Translations under genes and position numbers: made by a program | The notes under the pieces: generated by a model | The model's input: the letters and a program-made list of their open reading frames with translations, nothing else | Database searches by the model: none | Told to the model about the DNA's origin: nothing | Shown here: piece by piece, positions 48,476 through 59,190 of the stretch | Layout: every line of letters starts with the position of its first letter | Numbering within the stretch: position 1 is the first letter of the stretch | Assembly (NCBI GenBank): GCA_907163375.1 | Contig: CAJQUW010006842.1 | Coordinates: forward strand, 5,001-69,000 | DNA: 64,000 bases | Direction of reading: 5' to 3' | From: Prostheceraeus crozeri | Taxonomy: Eukaryota; Platyhelminthes; Polycladida; Euryleptidae

Positions 48476-48670
48476 TTTGAAACAAATTCACATGAGTTTC
48501 GAAACTCATGAAAATGCATGGGAAATTGTTTCAAAATCTCATTAAAAATCATGCGAATGATCATAAATTCATATGAGAACCTCATGAATATTATATGCGA
48601 ATTTGTTTCAACTTCTCATTAAAAATCATGAGAATTTTATCATGAAAAAATCATGAGGCATTTTCGCATG
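48476..48670. repeat. CTCATGA motif cluster with two 82-bp direct units
   Basis: TTGTTTCAAAATCTCATTAAAAATCATG (48522 region) recurs near 48604 as a similar unit about 82 bp on. ATGAG/CTCAT words occur in both orientations throughout (AGTTTCGAAACTCATG is itself palindromic). Probably a miniature element; clear ends were not found. Confidence 0.55.
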
Positions 48671-49547
48671 GGTGATCATCGAATCTTTATAATTTTGGTT
48701 GCTTGAAAAATAATATTAATAAAATATTTGTCAATTTACAATTTGGATAATGAACGATTCGCTGCATTGGGATCAGTCATCTTTAAATGGAAAACCTTTG
48801 AAATCTGGATTGATTAAATTATTCAATGCAAATTTCTCAGACTATTTGATACTTTTTAAGGAGCAGATAAAGTCGCAACTTCCATAATATTTTTGATGAA
48901 GTATTGTAAAAAAAATTCATTCAAAATTGAAATGAAAGTTAAATTTGTTTTATTCATTAAATTGAAACCGATTTGTTGAATTAATCTTTTGAACAGGCAA
49001 AGGTTGAATATTTGTTAGTATTTATTTCACAATACTTTTTTCGTGAGGACTAGACAAAGATATTTATTATTTTAAAGGGCTAGATAGGAAATAGACGTGT
49101 TTTTACTTTGTGTGCAACGAAACCAATGAAAATCAGCTGATATTGCATGAATTTGAAAATATTTGTAAGCATGCAACAAATACTCCTTTTCATTGCCTCT
49201 TTTTAGTAATTACAGAACTAAGACACATTTTCATAATATATCAAGAAATTCTTATATGTCTAAGCAGCGTCTAAATTGCAACAAAGAGGGCCTAAGAGTT
49301 TAACATTCTACTTTTTCAGATGTTTTGCAAAACGCATTTGTAAATAAGGGCACTGCTGATACAATTCTTTCAATTAGACTTTGTTGCATTATTTTATGGC
49401 ATTCGATTATTAGATTTAAAGAGCGCATGTTACATAGGAATGATACAAATGAAAACCATTTGTTTCATTTTTAGATGAAACCAAAGTAAAGTTCACCTAC
49501 AGTTCACCAGATACATGACTAAATGACTTTTCTTTGCTGTGCCCACA

Positions 49548-49560
49548 GTTGCCAGGCAAC
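49548..49560. promoter_or_regulatory. X-box-like (RFX) palindrome
   Basis: GTTGCCAGGCAAC fits the RFX X-box pattern (GTNRCC, short spacer, RGYAAC) with a 1-bp spacer. There is no recognised gene next to it, so any function is unproven; a 13-bp palindrome can also occur by chance. Confidence 0.3.
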
Positions 49561-51101
49561 GACAGACGCGATTGCCAAGCTTGGCAATAATCTGACGTGT
49601 ATACGTAATTTTGCGGCAAGAAAATACATGATGCAACAGAAAAAATTGATAAGCTTGTGAACTATCAGAAAATTTGATATAAAATTGACTTAAGCAAATA
49701 AAAACAAACAATATCTCCTGTATCTCCCTTGAGTTCATTTAATCAAATCGGAAGTGTATACACATTGGGGATTTAATAAATGCGGAGTTACTACTCTACG
49801 TAATATACCTACTCTATGGTTACAACAACCCGAGTCTTTATTGACTCTCTATCATCACATTATCTAAAAAATGTTAACAATCTCGTCGGCAGAACTTTGA
49901 TGAGTTTTAAACGTTGAATGCTGTGTAGGCCTATCAGACCTATCACTACTCTGCCTTATAAAGCAATCACGCTAAACGGTCCATTAGACATATGCTACTA
50001 AGATAAACACTGACCAAAACCTAATATCAAACCAAAAGCAATCGAAAACTTCTCCTGAACCAACCCTAAATAAATTCTATTAAAACTAATACCCTAAAAC
50101 TAAAACTTGATAAACCTATAACTTTCAAGCTTCAAAAAAATATGACTGTCAAAAACCTCATACAGTCTACCGGTGCGACAACTTTCGTAAAGACTTGAAA
50201 AGTCAATAAAACTGATTGTATATGCCACTATAAATTTATTATCAAGCATAAATACATGCATGCCAGTATAAATCTACGTAAGGGATTAGATGAGTGGAGG
50301 CAGTTGTTTCCCCTCTATTTGATATTGATACTAATCTGGTTAATTATTTCAATTAGACTTATTCTAGGCCTACTCCAATTTATGATGTTGTTATGTGAAT
50401 ATAAGAGAATAGCCATAAAGTATGCAAGTTAGTGCATTCATGCTGCTTTCAGCTATTGACTCTTGTGATAGAATCATGTGTATGACAGCAGTTGAAAAAG
50501 TTTCGAAATTTGAATTTGGAATCGTTTCTTTTGCAGACTATTTAGGCCTACTTGCAATGCACCCTGTGTCTAGATTGTCAGTTTACTGTATTCATCATGA
50601 ATACTGCGAGATGTCAAATTTTGGGTACATATCCTCAGTAGAATATTGATCTGAATAAATAAACAAAAAATGCATATAAAGATATAACTTTCGGTCATCA
50701 CATCAACGCATCAGCGTCATCAGACGCCCTAATATCAGAAACTCGAAGCAGATCTCCTAATAGTAATTAGATTGTGATTTATCACACATGGTGCATCTTA
50801 CAAAAACCAGATACAAATATCTGGAGCAAAAGAAATCAAATTTTTGACAATTTTTTGAGTGGACAAAAAAGGGAGCACTTTTACTGGATTTTGCCATGTA
50901 ATAGGTCGAAGTCGTTGAATTGATCAATTCCATGAATCTCAACTAGCATGTAAAATGTTCATTAGGTGTCGCCTGAACCTGTTAATCTAGGTATTGAGGT
51001 ATAGTCTATCTCGGTTAATGCAACTACCTCCGGAAATGGAGCTTCACTCGAAGCTGCTGCAAAATGAGGTCAGTTGATACGCGTCTCAACTGACCTGCAC
51101 C

Positions 51102-53039
51102 CAGAGGCGTCGCGACCGGGGGGTGTGGGGGACCGTAACACCCCCCCCCCAATATGAAATTATTAAAAGATTCAGGTAAAATGAGAAATTTCAGGTAAAC
51201 CGCCGGTTTGCCGGCGATTCAGCTCCAATATTCACTGACGTTGTTCTTAGCCACAAAAACACGTCTTGTCACAAAGACACATCGTAATGTCGGGAAATTC
51301 TCACCCTTTCTAGACACCAGAAAGTATATGGTTAGTTGTTGTTGATGATATTGATTTGTCACGCGAAAGCGGTCAAACATAGCGCGCTGAAAACGACCTC
51401 TACCCGGGATGACTGTACATGCATATGCGAGCAGGAGGAACAGTCGCCTCGCATTTTCTTAAAAATTGGATCATAAGGCGATGTGAGTTAGCTCTGCAAA
51501 ATTTAAAATATCTAAGTGCAATTGAAATGTAATTCCAGTATCCTACCTATAATGTGGCCGAACGCTGAAACGCCTGCAACTCATTCTGCCTAGCTGTGTA
51601 GTGTATATTTAACCGTTGATTCATGTAAGTTCTGGCTATTGCGCTGTCCTTTGAGGAGATGACGTCATCGTTACGGTGGATTTCATCGAACCTTCCTCAT
51701 ACCGAGTCATTCACACGTGCACCGCGGAAAGCGCACGGTATGAATAAGACACACCATCTTCTCTGTGCGTAGAAGTTTATTGTTAACAGCGTGTTAACTT
51801 TCTCGATGCAAACACCATCTAAATTTCCTTAACAGTAGAGACTACGGGATTCAATTGCGCACAAATTAACTTAACGTCATCGGCATTTCATTGGCCACTT
51901 AAATAACCACCAATTAAATTATTTTTCATCTATAGGCGTCATTTCCGACCGATTAGATGATTAGGTAGGTACCTAGTGTTGGATTTGAGCATGATAGCAG
52001 TAGGGGGAAGCTTTCGAACGGAAGTTTTTGGGTCAACGCTGCAACCAAAGCCGGAAAAAGGGTGATCAAAAGTAAGAGGACATTGATTCATATAGCACCC
52101 CTATCATCCTCGCACTAAGAACGCCCGCTAATTATTTTGAAAACAGTTGAACCATAAATGGAAAAAGTAGGAGATATGCCCATTTGATCCTTGAAAGGGA
52201 CTCTCCAATGCATGCATTTGGTGCCACCCGCATTTGGCTAAATAATGCTTCAAATAAGGTGCTTGGATACCCTTGTGCATCAGAAATTCATAGTAGGTCT
52301 CGCATGTGAAGATCCACACAAACATTCCGCAGATGATCATTCTGTAATTTATTGTAATTAGACCTATAATGAATTCACAAAAATCGGGCTTCTGTCAAAA
52401 TTCACAGAGTGAAAGTTAAACAATGTTCCCAAACTTGATTTTATTTATTGTGAAGAGTTCTATTACATTAATATGAATAAAGTACTGTGTGTGTTGTCAT
52501 CAAGACCCTGAAAGAATTAAGATAGCATTCTGGATTCCACTCTTTTTGTGATGGTTTCGCTACCTTCTAATTATTTCATTCAGCACTTTCTGCTTCTCGA
52601 ATTTATTTGTTATCTTTATAAACAAAGAAGGTTAATTATTGATGATAAGACAATTAAGCTTATGAAGAATCGTGAGGAAACTAGGCCTGCGCCTGTCAAT
52701 GTTGCTCATATTCACTAAAATAATGAACTGATGCTCAATCAATCTGGTTGAGGCAATGTAAAGCCTATCTACTGGAAATATTCTTCCACCTCAGGGAAGG
52801 AAGATGCATCTCCAGTTGCGTGGATGAGATGAGGCAGTGCAGGGGAACTTCCCCACTTTCCCTCCCCTCAAATCCAACACTGCAGGTACCTCTTCTGTAG
52901 GATGTAAACATGAAACATGTTGGAATGTGTGTGAGTATGCGTGTGTGCAATAATCAGGCAAATTTTGGCTCTTAGTTGTAAATCAGGTAAAATTTAGCAA
53001 ACACCCCCCCCCAATGATGTTTCCTTAGCGACGCCTCTG
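51102..53039. mobile_element. Non-autonomous hAT element, 1,938 bp including a nested element
   Basis: Ends share CAGAGGCGTCGC in inverted orientation and are flanked by a perfect 8-bp target duplication CCTGCACC (51094-51101 and 53040-53047). Just inside each end lies a C homopolymer (51141-51152 and 53003-53012) with ATCAGGTAAAATTTAG-like sequence. No transposase was found. Without the nested element at 51974-52882 and its duplication it is about 1,020 bp. Confidence 0.9.
51974..52882. mobile_element. hAT-like miniature element nested in another hAT, 909 bp
   Basis: Inverted ends TAGTGTTGGATTTGAG (left) and CAGTGTTGGATTTGAG (right, other strand) match at 15 of 16 bases. Flanks TAGGTACC (51966-51973) and CAGGTACC (52883-52890) match at 7 of 8, the size of a hAT target duplication. 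Non-coding. It inserted into the hAT element at 51102-53039 and is therefore the younger of the two. Confidence 0.8.
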
Positions 53040-53047
53040 CCTGCACC

Positions 53048-54537
53048 CTGCTGTATCAACTATCCTAGCATGCTATCATTACACAGATCCTCTGCTCACG
53101 AATATTCTGTTGTCTAATTGCTAGACTATGTGCACTTTTAAATAATGACTATAGTACTAACTGTCATTTGAAATATTAGAGGTATCCATTCAGCACGAGT
53201 TAGAGTGCTCGCCTGATTTTCACTATCCACGGCGATAAAGTGATTGTTGATTCTCCCACCACGTGGTTAGCTCATACGACGTCGTCACCAACATCAAAGA
53301 ACCAATAAAAAACGTCTACAAAGGCATCCTACGTCATGACCTCGGAATCGCTATCACGAGAGAGAAAAGTCGACTGTATCAACTAACCTTGCGCATCAAC
53401 TAACCTACTCCTCCCCTACTGTACTGGGTCTATATAAATCATGACATATCACATTAATAGACAGATAATTTCCAGGCTTGCAAGATTCATGCTGTAATTT
53501 CAAAATACATCACGATTACAGCCTATTCAATCGTGAATAATCATTCTTGTTTCAAAAAAAAATTTACATGCTATTGGATTTCAGCGACAGTAAAGTATTT
53601 CGACAGAATTTCGTTGTAAAAGATGGTTCATCTCCTTTGGTATGCTGTTTCTGAGTTTTGCTTTCCCTCTAGTCCAGCAACCAGTTCTAAATCAATGTGA
53701 TGACCTGTTATCGATTATGCGTGACTCACGCATATGTCATTTTCAAATCAGGCAGTCAGCATATTTCAGAAAGTCAGAATTTTAGTTGTTATGAAAAATA
53801 TTCTATGGGAAAGATGGCAACAGATTTCTGTTTCCTAACCATTTAAACTAATCTTATCATTTTGATAACTTTTTAGATGTATTTTTCAATTTACTATGCA
53901 TAAAAAAGCACAAGAATAAAATAGATATGCGTAACATCTTACGCTCATTTTTTCAATGGCTTTTGATTTCATTCTGAACTCCACAGAAGGAATAGAAGCA
54001 TTAAATAGCTTTAACTTGATATGTCGATAGAATTAGCTAAATGAGTAACTATCAACTTGCATACAGTTTGAAAACAATTTTGTTCAACTGTGTTATGAAC
54101 GGACTTTATATATAAGACATATCATATATAATATATTATATAATGTATAAGACAATGTATGCATGTATTTCGAGTGCAATAATCGCAAAGTGAATGCTAC
54201 ATCAAGCCATGTATTACTTTGTTAAATATTTTTTAGAAATTTATATCAGTGCAAATCTATGTAGCACTGACACTGCTGCAGTGTGCATTACTTGTCAGAG
54301 CATACGTACAATTATTGGTAAAGATTGGACGCTTAGAAATCGGAATATAAACACATTGAAATCAATACTTCAAATAAGGACGCTATTGTATGATATCTTT
54401 GAATAACATGCAAATATTCAATGATATTTATGAACATACTTAACTTTTCCTAGTCTAAGCTGTATGCAATTACAAGTAAGATTACTACGGTAACATTGTA
54501 AACATTTTGCATACTGGTATGTTATGTTGTATAACCC
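53048..54537. other. No recognisable gene
   Basis: A tRNA-like trace (GAGTTAGAGTGCTCGCCT near 53199 and TTGATTCTCCCACCACGTGG near 53246) may be a decayed SINE head. An AT run lies at 54105-54150. The remainder is featureless. Confidence 0.45.
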
Positions 54538-54728
54538 ACTTTCTTTTTTCTAAGCTTCACGTCGAAAAAGTTTCAGACCCGTTATGAAAATAGACTAGGC
54601 CAATACACCCATTGATGAGCTGTTTGAAAATAGTATGAAATTAGTATGTTTGAAAATAATTTATAGGCTACCTGTTGTTGCTCTACAATCTAAGCCTACA
54701 TGTAATCACGCAAATCTATTTTTTACAG

Positions 54729-54766
54729 ATGTTGCTGCAAAATCAATTGATTTCGAACCTGGAACA
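54729..54766 (+). CDS. Candidate exon A (host gene), copy 1
   Basis: A 38-nt exon between an acceptor TTTTTTACAG and a donor GTAAGC. In the phase that links to exon B it reads (D)VAAKSIDFEPGT and ends on a codon boundary. The other frames do not join exon B in its open frame. The product is unrecognised. Duplicated at 57840-57877 with no change. Confidence 0.45.
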
Positions 54767-54992
54767 GTAAGCTTTATTCGATACTTAGTCCTATTTTGGC
54801 TTTTGCACTTGTAAGTTCAGTAAATGTTGCTCTACACATATTAAATTGTTACATGATGAAATTACTGCATTCAAAAATTGTGTCAGTTAAATCATTATTC
54901 GTGTATACAATTGTTAGGCCTATCGGGCGTATAGAAAAATGCCATTGGCCTACATGTAGGCAACTGTAAATTCATTGTCTTATTCTTTCCAG

Positions 54993-55159
54993 GATTTCAG
55001 GATGGAAACGGCTGATGAGGAGGAATCGGCAAGCAGATATCCCACGTCTTCTACTCCCAATCGCAATCCTCTTGCAAGCATTTCATCCAACACTGATGAT
55101 CTTTTGGTTTCAAAAAGCAAAGCATGTCTCCTCAAGAGGATAATGTTGAAATTGGAGCG
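54993..55159 (+). CDS. Candidate exon B (host gene), copy 1
   Basis: A 167-nt exon with acceptor TATTCTTTCCAG and donor GTGAGT. It reads DFRMETADEEESASRYPT, then a Ser/Thr/Asn-rich stretch (SSTPNRNPLASISSNTDDLL) and a basic end (KACLLKRIMLKLER); the donor splits the final Arg codon after two bases. The acidic then Ser-rich then basic order suggests a disordered, phosphorylatable region. Phase-compatible with exon A upstream and with a possible last exon at 56480. I do not recognise the protein. Confidence 0.5.
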
Positions 55160-55479
55160 GTGAGTTCGATGAGCTGTTCAACAATGTAGGTTAGGTATAC
55201 CGTAAAATGGATACCGTGCCTGAAACAACTGTCTAAAGTTCTGAGTGCGCTTGAACACTTTTTTCGAATCAGTATAATGATCAAATATCAAAAATTAATT
55301 TCATGAGATCAATTTAATCTTTCTATAATGCCTCACAATGAATGTTCTCATTTAATCGATCCATTGGCCTACATGCGGATACCGGTAATTACAGTTTACT
55401 GAATAACATAAAAAATGATTATAAGCCTTACTCATACATTAATTATATCTAAAGTTATCTTAGATGATACCATGGTAGA

Positions 55480-55610
55480 ATACTGTTACACCGTACGATG
55501 TTTATGCGTGGACAATGAATATTTTGACTATGAAAATTGATTCTACTGATCCCGAAGCGAAGCTGAGGGATTCTTATGCGCAGCCACGCATAGCCATCGT
55601 ATAACAGTAT
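55480..55610. repeat. Fold-back element, about 130 bp
   Basis: Arms 55480-55511 (ATACTGTTACACCGTACGAT...GCGTGG) and 55584-55610 are imperfect inverted repeats; the right arm reads CCACGCATAGCCATCGTATA. The 12-mer GATGGCTATGCG is shared with the fold-back at 1750-1857. Only its left half is present in the duplicated copy at 58.6 kb. Confidence 0.65.
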
Positions 55611-55613
55611 ATT

Positions 55614-56479
55614 ATTTTATTCATAGCTAGTGACCTCAGTCATAGAACGGGCATAAATGTATACTTGCATTTTTTATTATACGGCATATATTGTCCTTTT
55701 ATACGGTATTTTTAGTACATGCTTAACGGTAATTTACGTAATACACATTGCTTTGATTATACTTACATGTACAGTCTGACATCCAAAAGTAAAATAACAT
55801 AACTGACATTATTGGTAATTTGCAGTTTTTGTACCTCACTTTCAGATAAAAATTCAATTTGTGCACCTGTATTCAATGCAACAGATGCACTCGTATATTT
55901 GAGTATCAGACATAAACAAAATCAAAATGCAACACAAAAAGAGAAGATTGTTTCAAATGACAACCATCAAAATGTCAGTTATGTTATTTCATCTTTGGAC
56001 GGCATCAGTACTGTGCTTTACATTAGAAGCTCTTTAAATCGCTTTCATGGAAAGCTTTTTGGTTGTCATACATTAATTTATTCTTGCTGGTGTTTATACA
56101 ATTTCACATTGCATTCTACATTGAAGCATTCATTCTTTTCATACTAGGCCTATTTGTAAAATTCATCATTTCATTTTTTTTGAAAATAGCCGGATGAAAT
56201 TTTTGTACTACCTAATTAGCGATTTTCAACTTCACTGTGGTGCATGAACATGTACATGCATGCAGTATAATCTGAAAATCCAATAGCCCCAATATCTGGA
56301 GAGGATTTTAGGTGATATGCGAAATCAATAACAACAACAGCTGTCTCAACGAATCACTTGAATAAGACCGTTCACAGAAAATTACGATAATTATGTAGCT
56401 ATGTCATATAAATGTCATACCGTATACTATAGTGTATAGTCCATGCATTTCATTCAATCTCTCGTTTCATTATTTTCAG
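55614..56479. other. No recognisable gene
   Basis: Probably intron if the candidate exons either side belong together. A 111-codon frame at 55812-56147 has no recognisable motif. Confidence 0.4.
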
Positions 56480-56516
56480 GTTTCGGTGCCGATCGGTATG
56501 GCAAAGTGAAAGCTGA
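56480..56516 (+). CDS. Candidate last exon following exon B
   Basis: Acceptor TTATTTTCAG precedes sequence that, in the phase left by exon B, completes an Arg codon and reads FRCRSVWQSES followed by a stop at 56514-56516. The product would be a short basic tail. A different frame (FGADRYGKVKAETE) looks more protein-like but would not match the phase of exon B, so the join is uncertain. Confidence 0.25.
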
Positions 56517-56744
56517 AACAGAGTGAATTGTGATCAAAAAGTTACATACTGAAGCGGAATTACTGAAAAAACAAAATTTGTCCTGAATACACATAATACA
56601 TATCATGCGGAAATGCTGCACTTTTTCTTCAATTTAGTTATCGTATCATTTTCGTGCTAGGGGAGTCTCAAATGTAGCTACTTTTATCTAAGGAAATCGA
56701 AGGCTTTTTTAATTTGCCTATGAAATTTCTATAACATAACTTTA

Positions 56745-56990
56745 TGGGAATGCTAAAAGGGATTTCTCCATGGGTTTGAAAGGGCTTTTTGCACTGAGAA
56801 TGAAAGGGATTTCTATGGGATATCATATGGGATTCATAAGGGATTTTAAGGGGATCCCGTAGAAAACCCATAGAAAATCATATGGGATTCGTAGGGGAAT
56901 CTCATAGAAATCCCCTTTCAGTCCCATCAAAAAGGGTCCAAAAATACCATAGAAAATTTTGTACGGAAATCCCATACAGTAGAGTCACTC
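56745..56990. repeat. ATGGGATTTC motif cluster, probable miniature element
   Basis: About ten copies of GGGATTTC, CATATGGGATTC, CCATAGAAAA and complements in both orientations over 245 bp, giving strong internal palindromes such as GGGATTTCTATGGGATATC. No terminal repeats or target duplication could be fixed. Confidence 0.55.
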
Positions 56991-57440
56991 GGGCATCTTT
57001 TTGCAAAGTTGTCTGATACAGTCTTCTTGCCCTGTGAGTTGTACCTTGACGGAAAGAATTACTTTCGTAAAAAATAAGTCTGAAAAAAACCCTAGGATGC
57101 CCATATTATTCCCGCCTCCCCTACCATAGATGTTTTAGTGCAGGCTACTTGTAGAAAGATGATAAATTAAGTGCCATACAGACTAAGATTACGCATTGAC
57201 ATCAGATGACCTTAACTTGTGTGAATTCCTCTCGCTTTCGAAACTGCATGAGACACCTGAAAGTCAATGGTGCCGCATATTTTGGCTGTGTGCATCCATC
57301 ACCTCTCTCAGTGACACTGACTCATTCGTTCTTCAAGAATGATGGGAATGCGAATAAATGAAGCTTCCTGTTTTTGAGATTGCCAAATTTGTCATGGGTC
57401 AAACTGGTTGGAAGTGGGAGAACGAGAATTGATCCACAAC

Positions 57441-57650
57441 GAGCTCTGATGTAATCCAATGAGTTGAGAAACTCCCAAAGCATTTGACATTAAGCACTTA
57501 CTCCACTACAATCCTCTTGATGTGTTCATCAAATAAATATAGGTGAAAATACACCGTTCATTAACATTAAATTGATGATTTCCATACATACAAAATACCA
57601 AAATACATATTGACGAGATACACAGAGCATGATTGATATTGTAGATTGAC
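57441..57650 (+). repeat. 210-bp direct repeat, left of duplicated block
   Basis: Begins GAGCTCTGATGTAATCC and ends ATTGTAGATTGAC. Repeated at 58663-58872 with about five differences. The two copies tightly bracket copy 2 of the exon block. Confidence 0.9.
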
Positions 57651-57839
57651 TTTCTTTTTTCTAAGCTTCACGTCGAACAGTTTCAAACCCGTTATGAAAA
57701 TAGACTAGGCCAATACACCCATTGATGAGCTGTTTGAAAATAGTATGAAATTAGCATGTTTGAAAATAATTTGATAGGCTACCTGTTGTTGCTCTACAAT
57801 CTAAGCCTACATGTAATCACGCAAATCTATTTTTTACAG

Positions 57840-57877
57840 ATGTTGCTGCAAAATCAATTGATTTCGAACCTGGAACA
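57840..57877 (+). CDS. Candidate exon A, copy 2
   Basis: Identical in sequence and splice sites to 54729-54766. Same phase to exon B copy 2. Confidence 0.4.
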
Positions 57878-58101
57878 GTAAGCTTTATTCGATACTTAGT
57901 CCTATTTTGGCTTTTGCACTTGTAAGTTCAGTAAATGTTGCTCTACACATATTAAATTGTTACATGATGAAATTACTGCATTCAAAAATTGTGTCAGTTA
58001 AATCATTATTCGTGTATACAATTGTTAGGCCTATCGGGCGTATAGAAAAATGCCATTGCCTACATGTAGGCAACTGTAATTCATTGTCTTATTCTTTCCA
58101 G

Positions 58102-58268
58102 GATTTCAGGATGGAAACGGCTGATGAGGAGGAATCGGCAAGCAAATATCCCACGTCTTCTACTCCCAATCGCAATCCTCTTGCAAGCATTTCATCCAAC
58201 ACTGATGATCTTTTGGTTTCAAAAAGCAAAGAATGTCTCCTCAAGAGGATAATGTTGAAATTGGAGCG
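58102..58268 (+). CDS. Candidate exon B, copy 2
   Basis: Same length and splice sites as 54993-55159. The only two base differences both change the residue (SRYP to SKYP, and SKAC to SKEC). It remains fully open. It could act as an alternative or additional exon, or be an unused duplicate; the frame after splicing A-B to A-B would need a third base arrangement, since exon B ends two bases into a codon while exon A begins with two. Confidence 0.42.
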
Positions 58269-58662
58269 GTGAGTTCGATGAGCTGTTCAACAATGTAGGT
58301 TAGGTATACCGTAAAATGGATACCGTGCTTGAAACAACTGTCTAAAGTTCTGAGTGCGCTTGAACACTTTTGTCGAATCAGTATAATGATCAAATATCAA
58401 AAATTAATTTCATGAGATCAATTTAATCTTTCTATAATGCCTCACAATGAATGTTCTCATTTAATCGATCTATTGGGCTACATGCGGATACCGGTAATTA
58501 CAGTTTACTGAATAACATAAAAAATGATTATAAGCCTTACTCATACATTAATTATATCTAAAGTCATCTTAGATGATACCATGGTAGAGTACTATTACAC
58601 CGTACGATGTTTATGCGTGGACAATGAATATTTTGACTATGAAAATTGATTCTACTGATCAA

Positions 58663-58872
58663 GAGCTCTGATGTAATCCAATGAGTTGAGAAACTCCCAA
58701 AGCATTTGACATTAAGCACTTATTCCACTGCAATCCTCTTGATGTGTTCATCAAATAAATATAGGTGAAAATACACCGTTCATTAACATTAAGTTGATGA
58801 TTTCCATACATACAAAATACCAAAAAACATATTGACGAGATACACAGAGCATGATTGATATTGCAGATTGAC
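58663..58872 (+). repeat. 210-bp direct repeat, right of duplicated block
   Basis: Partner of 57441-57650. Confidence 0.9.
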
Positions 58873-58899
58873 AACAAAGGCCTGTCGCAGCACATTGAA

Positions 58900-59101
58900 T
58901 ATCTTAAGAGAATGACAAGTATTAAGTCAATAAAGGACACCAACATCCTTGAGTCCCCGACCGCAGTCGCCTGACCCAGGCATCGAACCGAAGTCCGCGG
59001 TGGAGATGAGCTTGCACCTTCTTCACTAGGCCACGCTGACGGTGCAAAAGTAATGTGAGTGAAGGCAGAAGTCATCTCCAACTGATATCGACAGCTAATT
59101 G
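58900..59101 (-). repeat. tRNA-derived SINE, minus strand
   Basis: On the minus strand: a leader with AGCTGTCGATATCA, an A box GCGTGGCCTAGTGAAGAAG (59019-59037), a B box GGTTCGATGCC (58979-58989), then a body with TGCGGTCGGGGA and GTTGGTGTC, ending near CTTAAGATA. It forms an inverted pair with 59191-59398. Confidence 0.75.
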
Positions 59102-59190
59102 ACCTATGATTATGGACATAATGCTGCCATCGAAAGACAAGCTGATATGGTGTCCTCACTACAAAATGAATGCTGGTGGCATTATAGGAC

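Larger units (their letters stand above)
47607..51093. other. Long gene-poor stretch
   Basis: About 3.5 kb with a possible terminal exon (48205-48371), a motif cluster (48476-48670) and an X-box-like palindrome (49548-49560), listed separately. The remainder is AT-rich with only short chance frames. Confidence 0.5.
54538..55551 (+). repeat. Exon-bearing duplicated block, copy 1
   Basis: Matches 57649-58660 along its whole length with roughly 2-3 percent differences by eye. It contains two candidate exons and the left arm of a fold-back repeat. The right boundary falls inside that fold-back, at TTCTACTGATC. Confidence 0.9.
57649..58660 (+). repeat. Exon-bearing duplicated block, copy 2
   Basis: Copy of 54538-55551 in the same orientation, about 3.1 kb downstream. 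It starts at the end of one 210-bp direct repeat and stops two bases before the next. Both exon copies keep open frames and splice sites. Confidence 0.9.

Noticed and set aside
53195-53270. Working tRNA gene
   Set aside because: Only fragments of A- and B-box-like sequence; no cloverleaf can be drawn.
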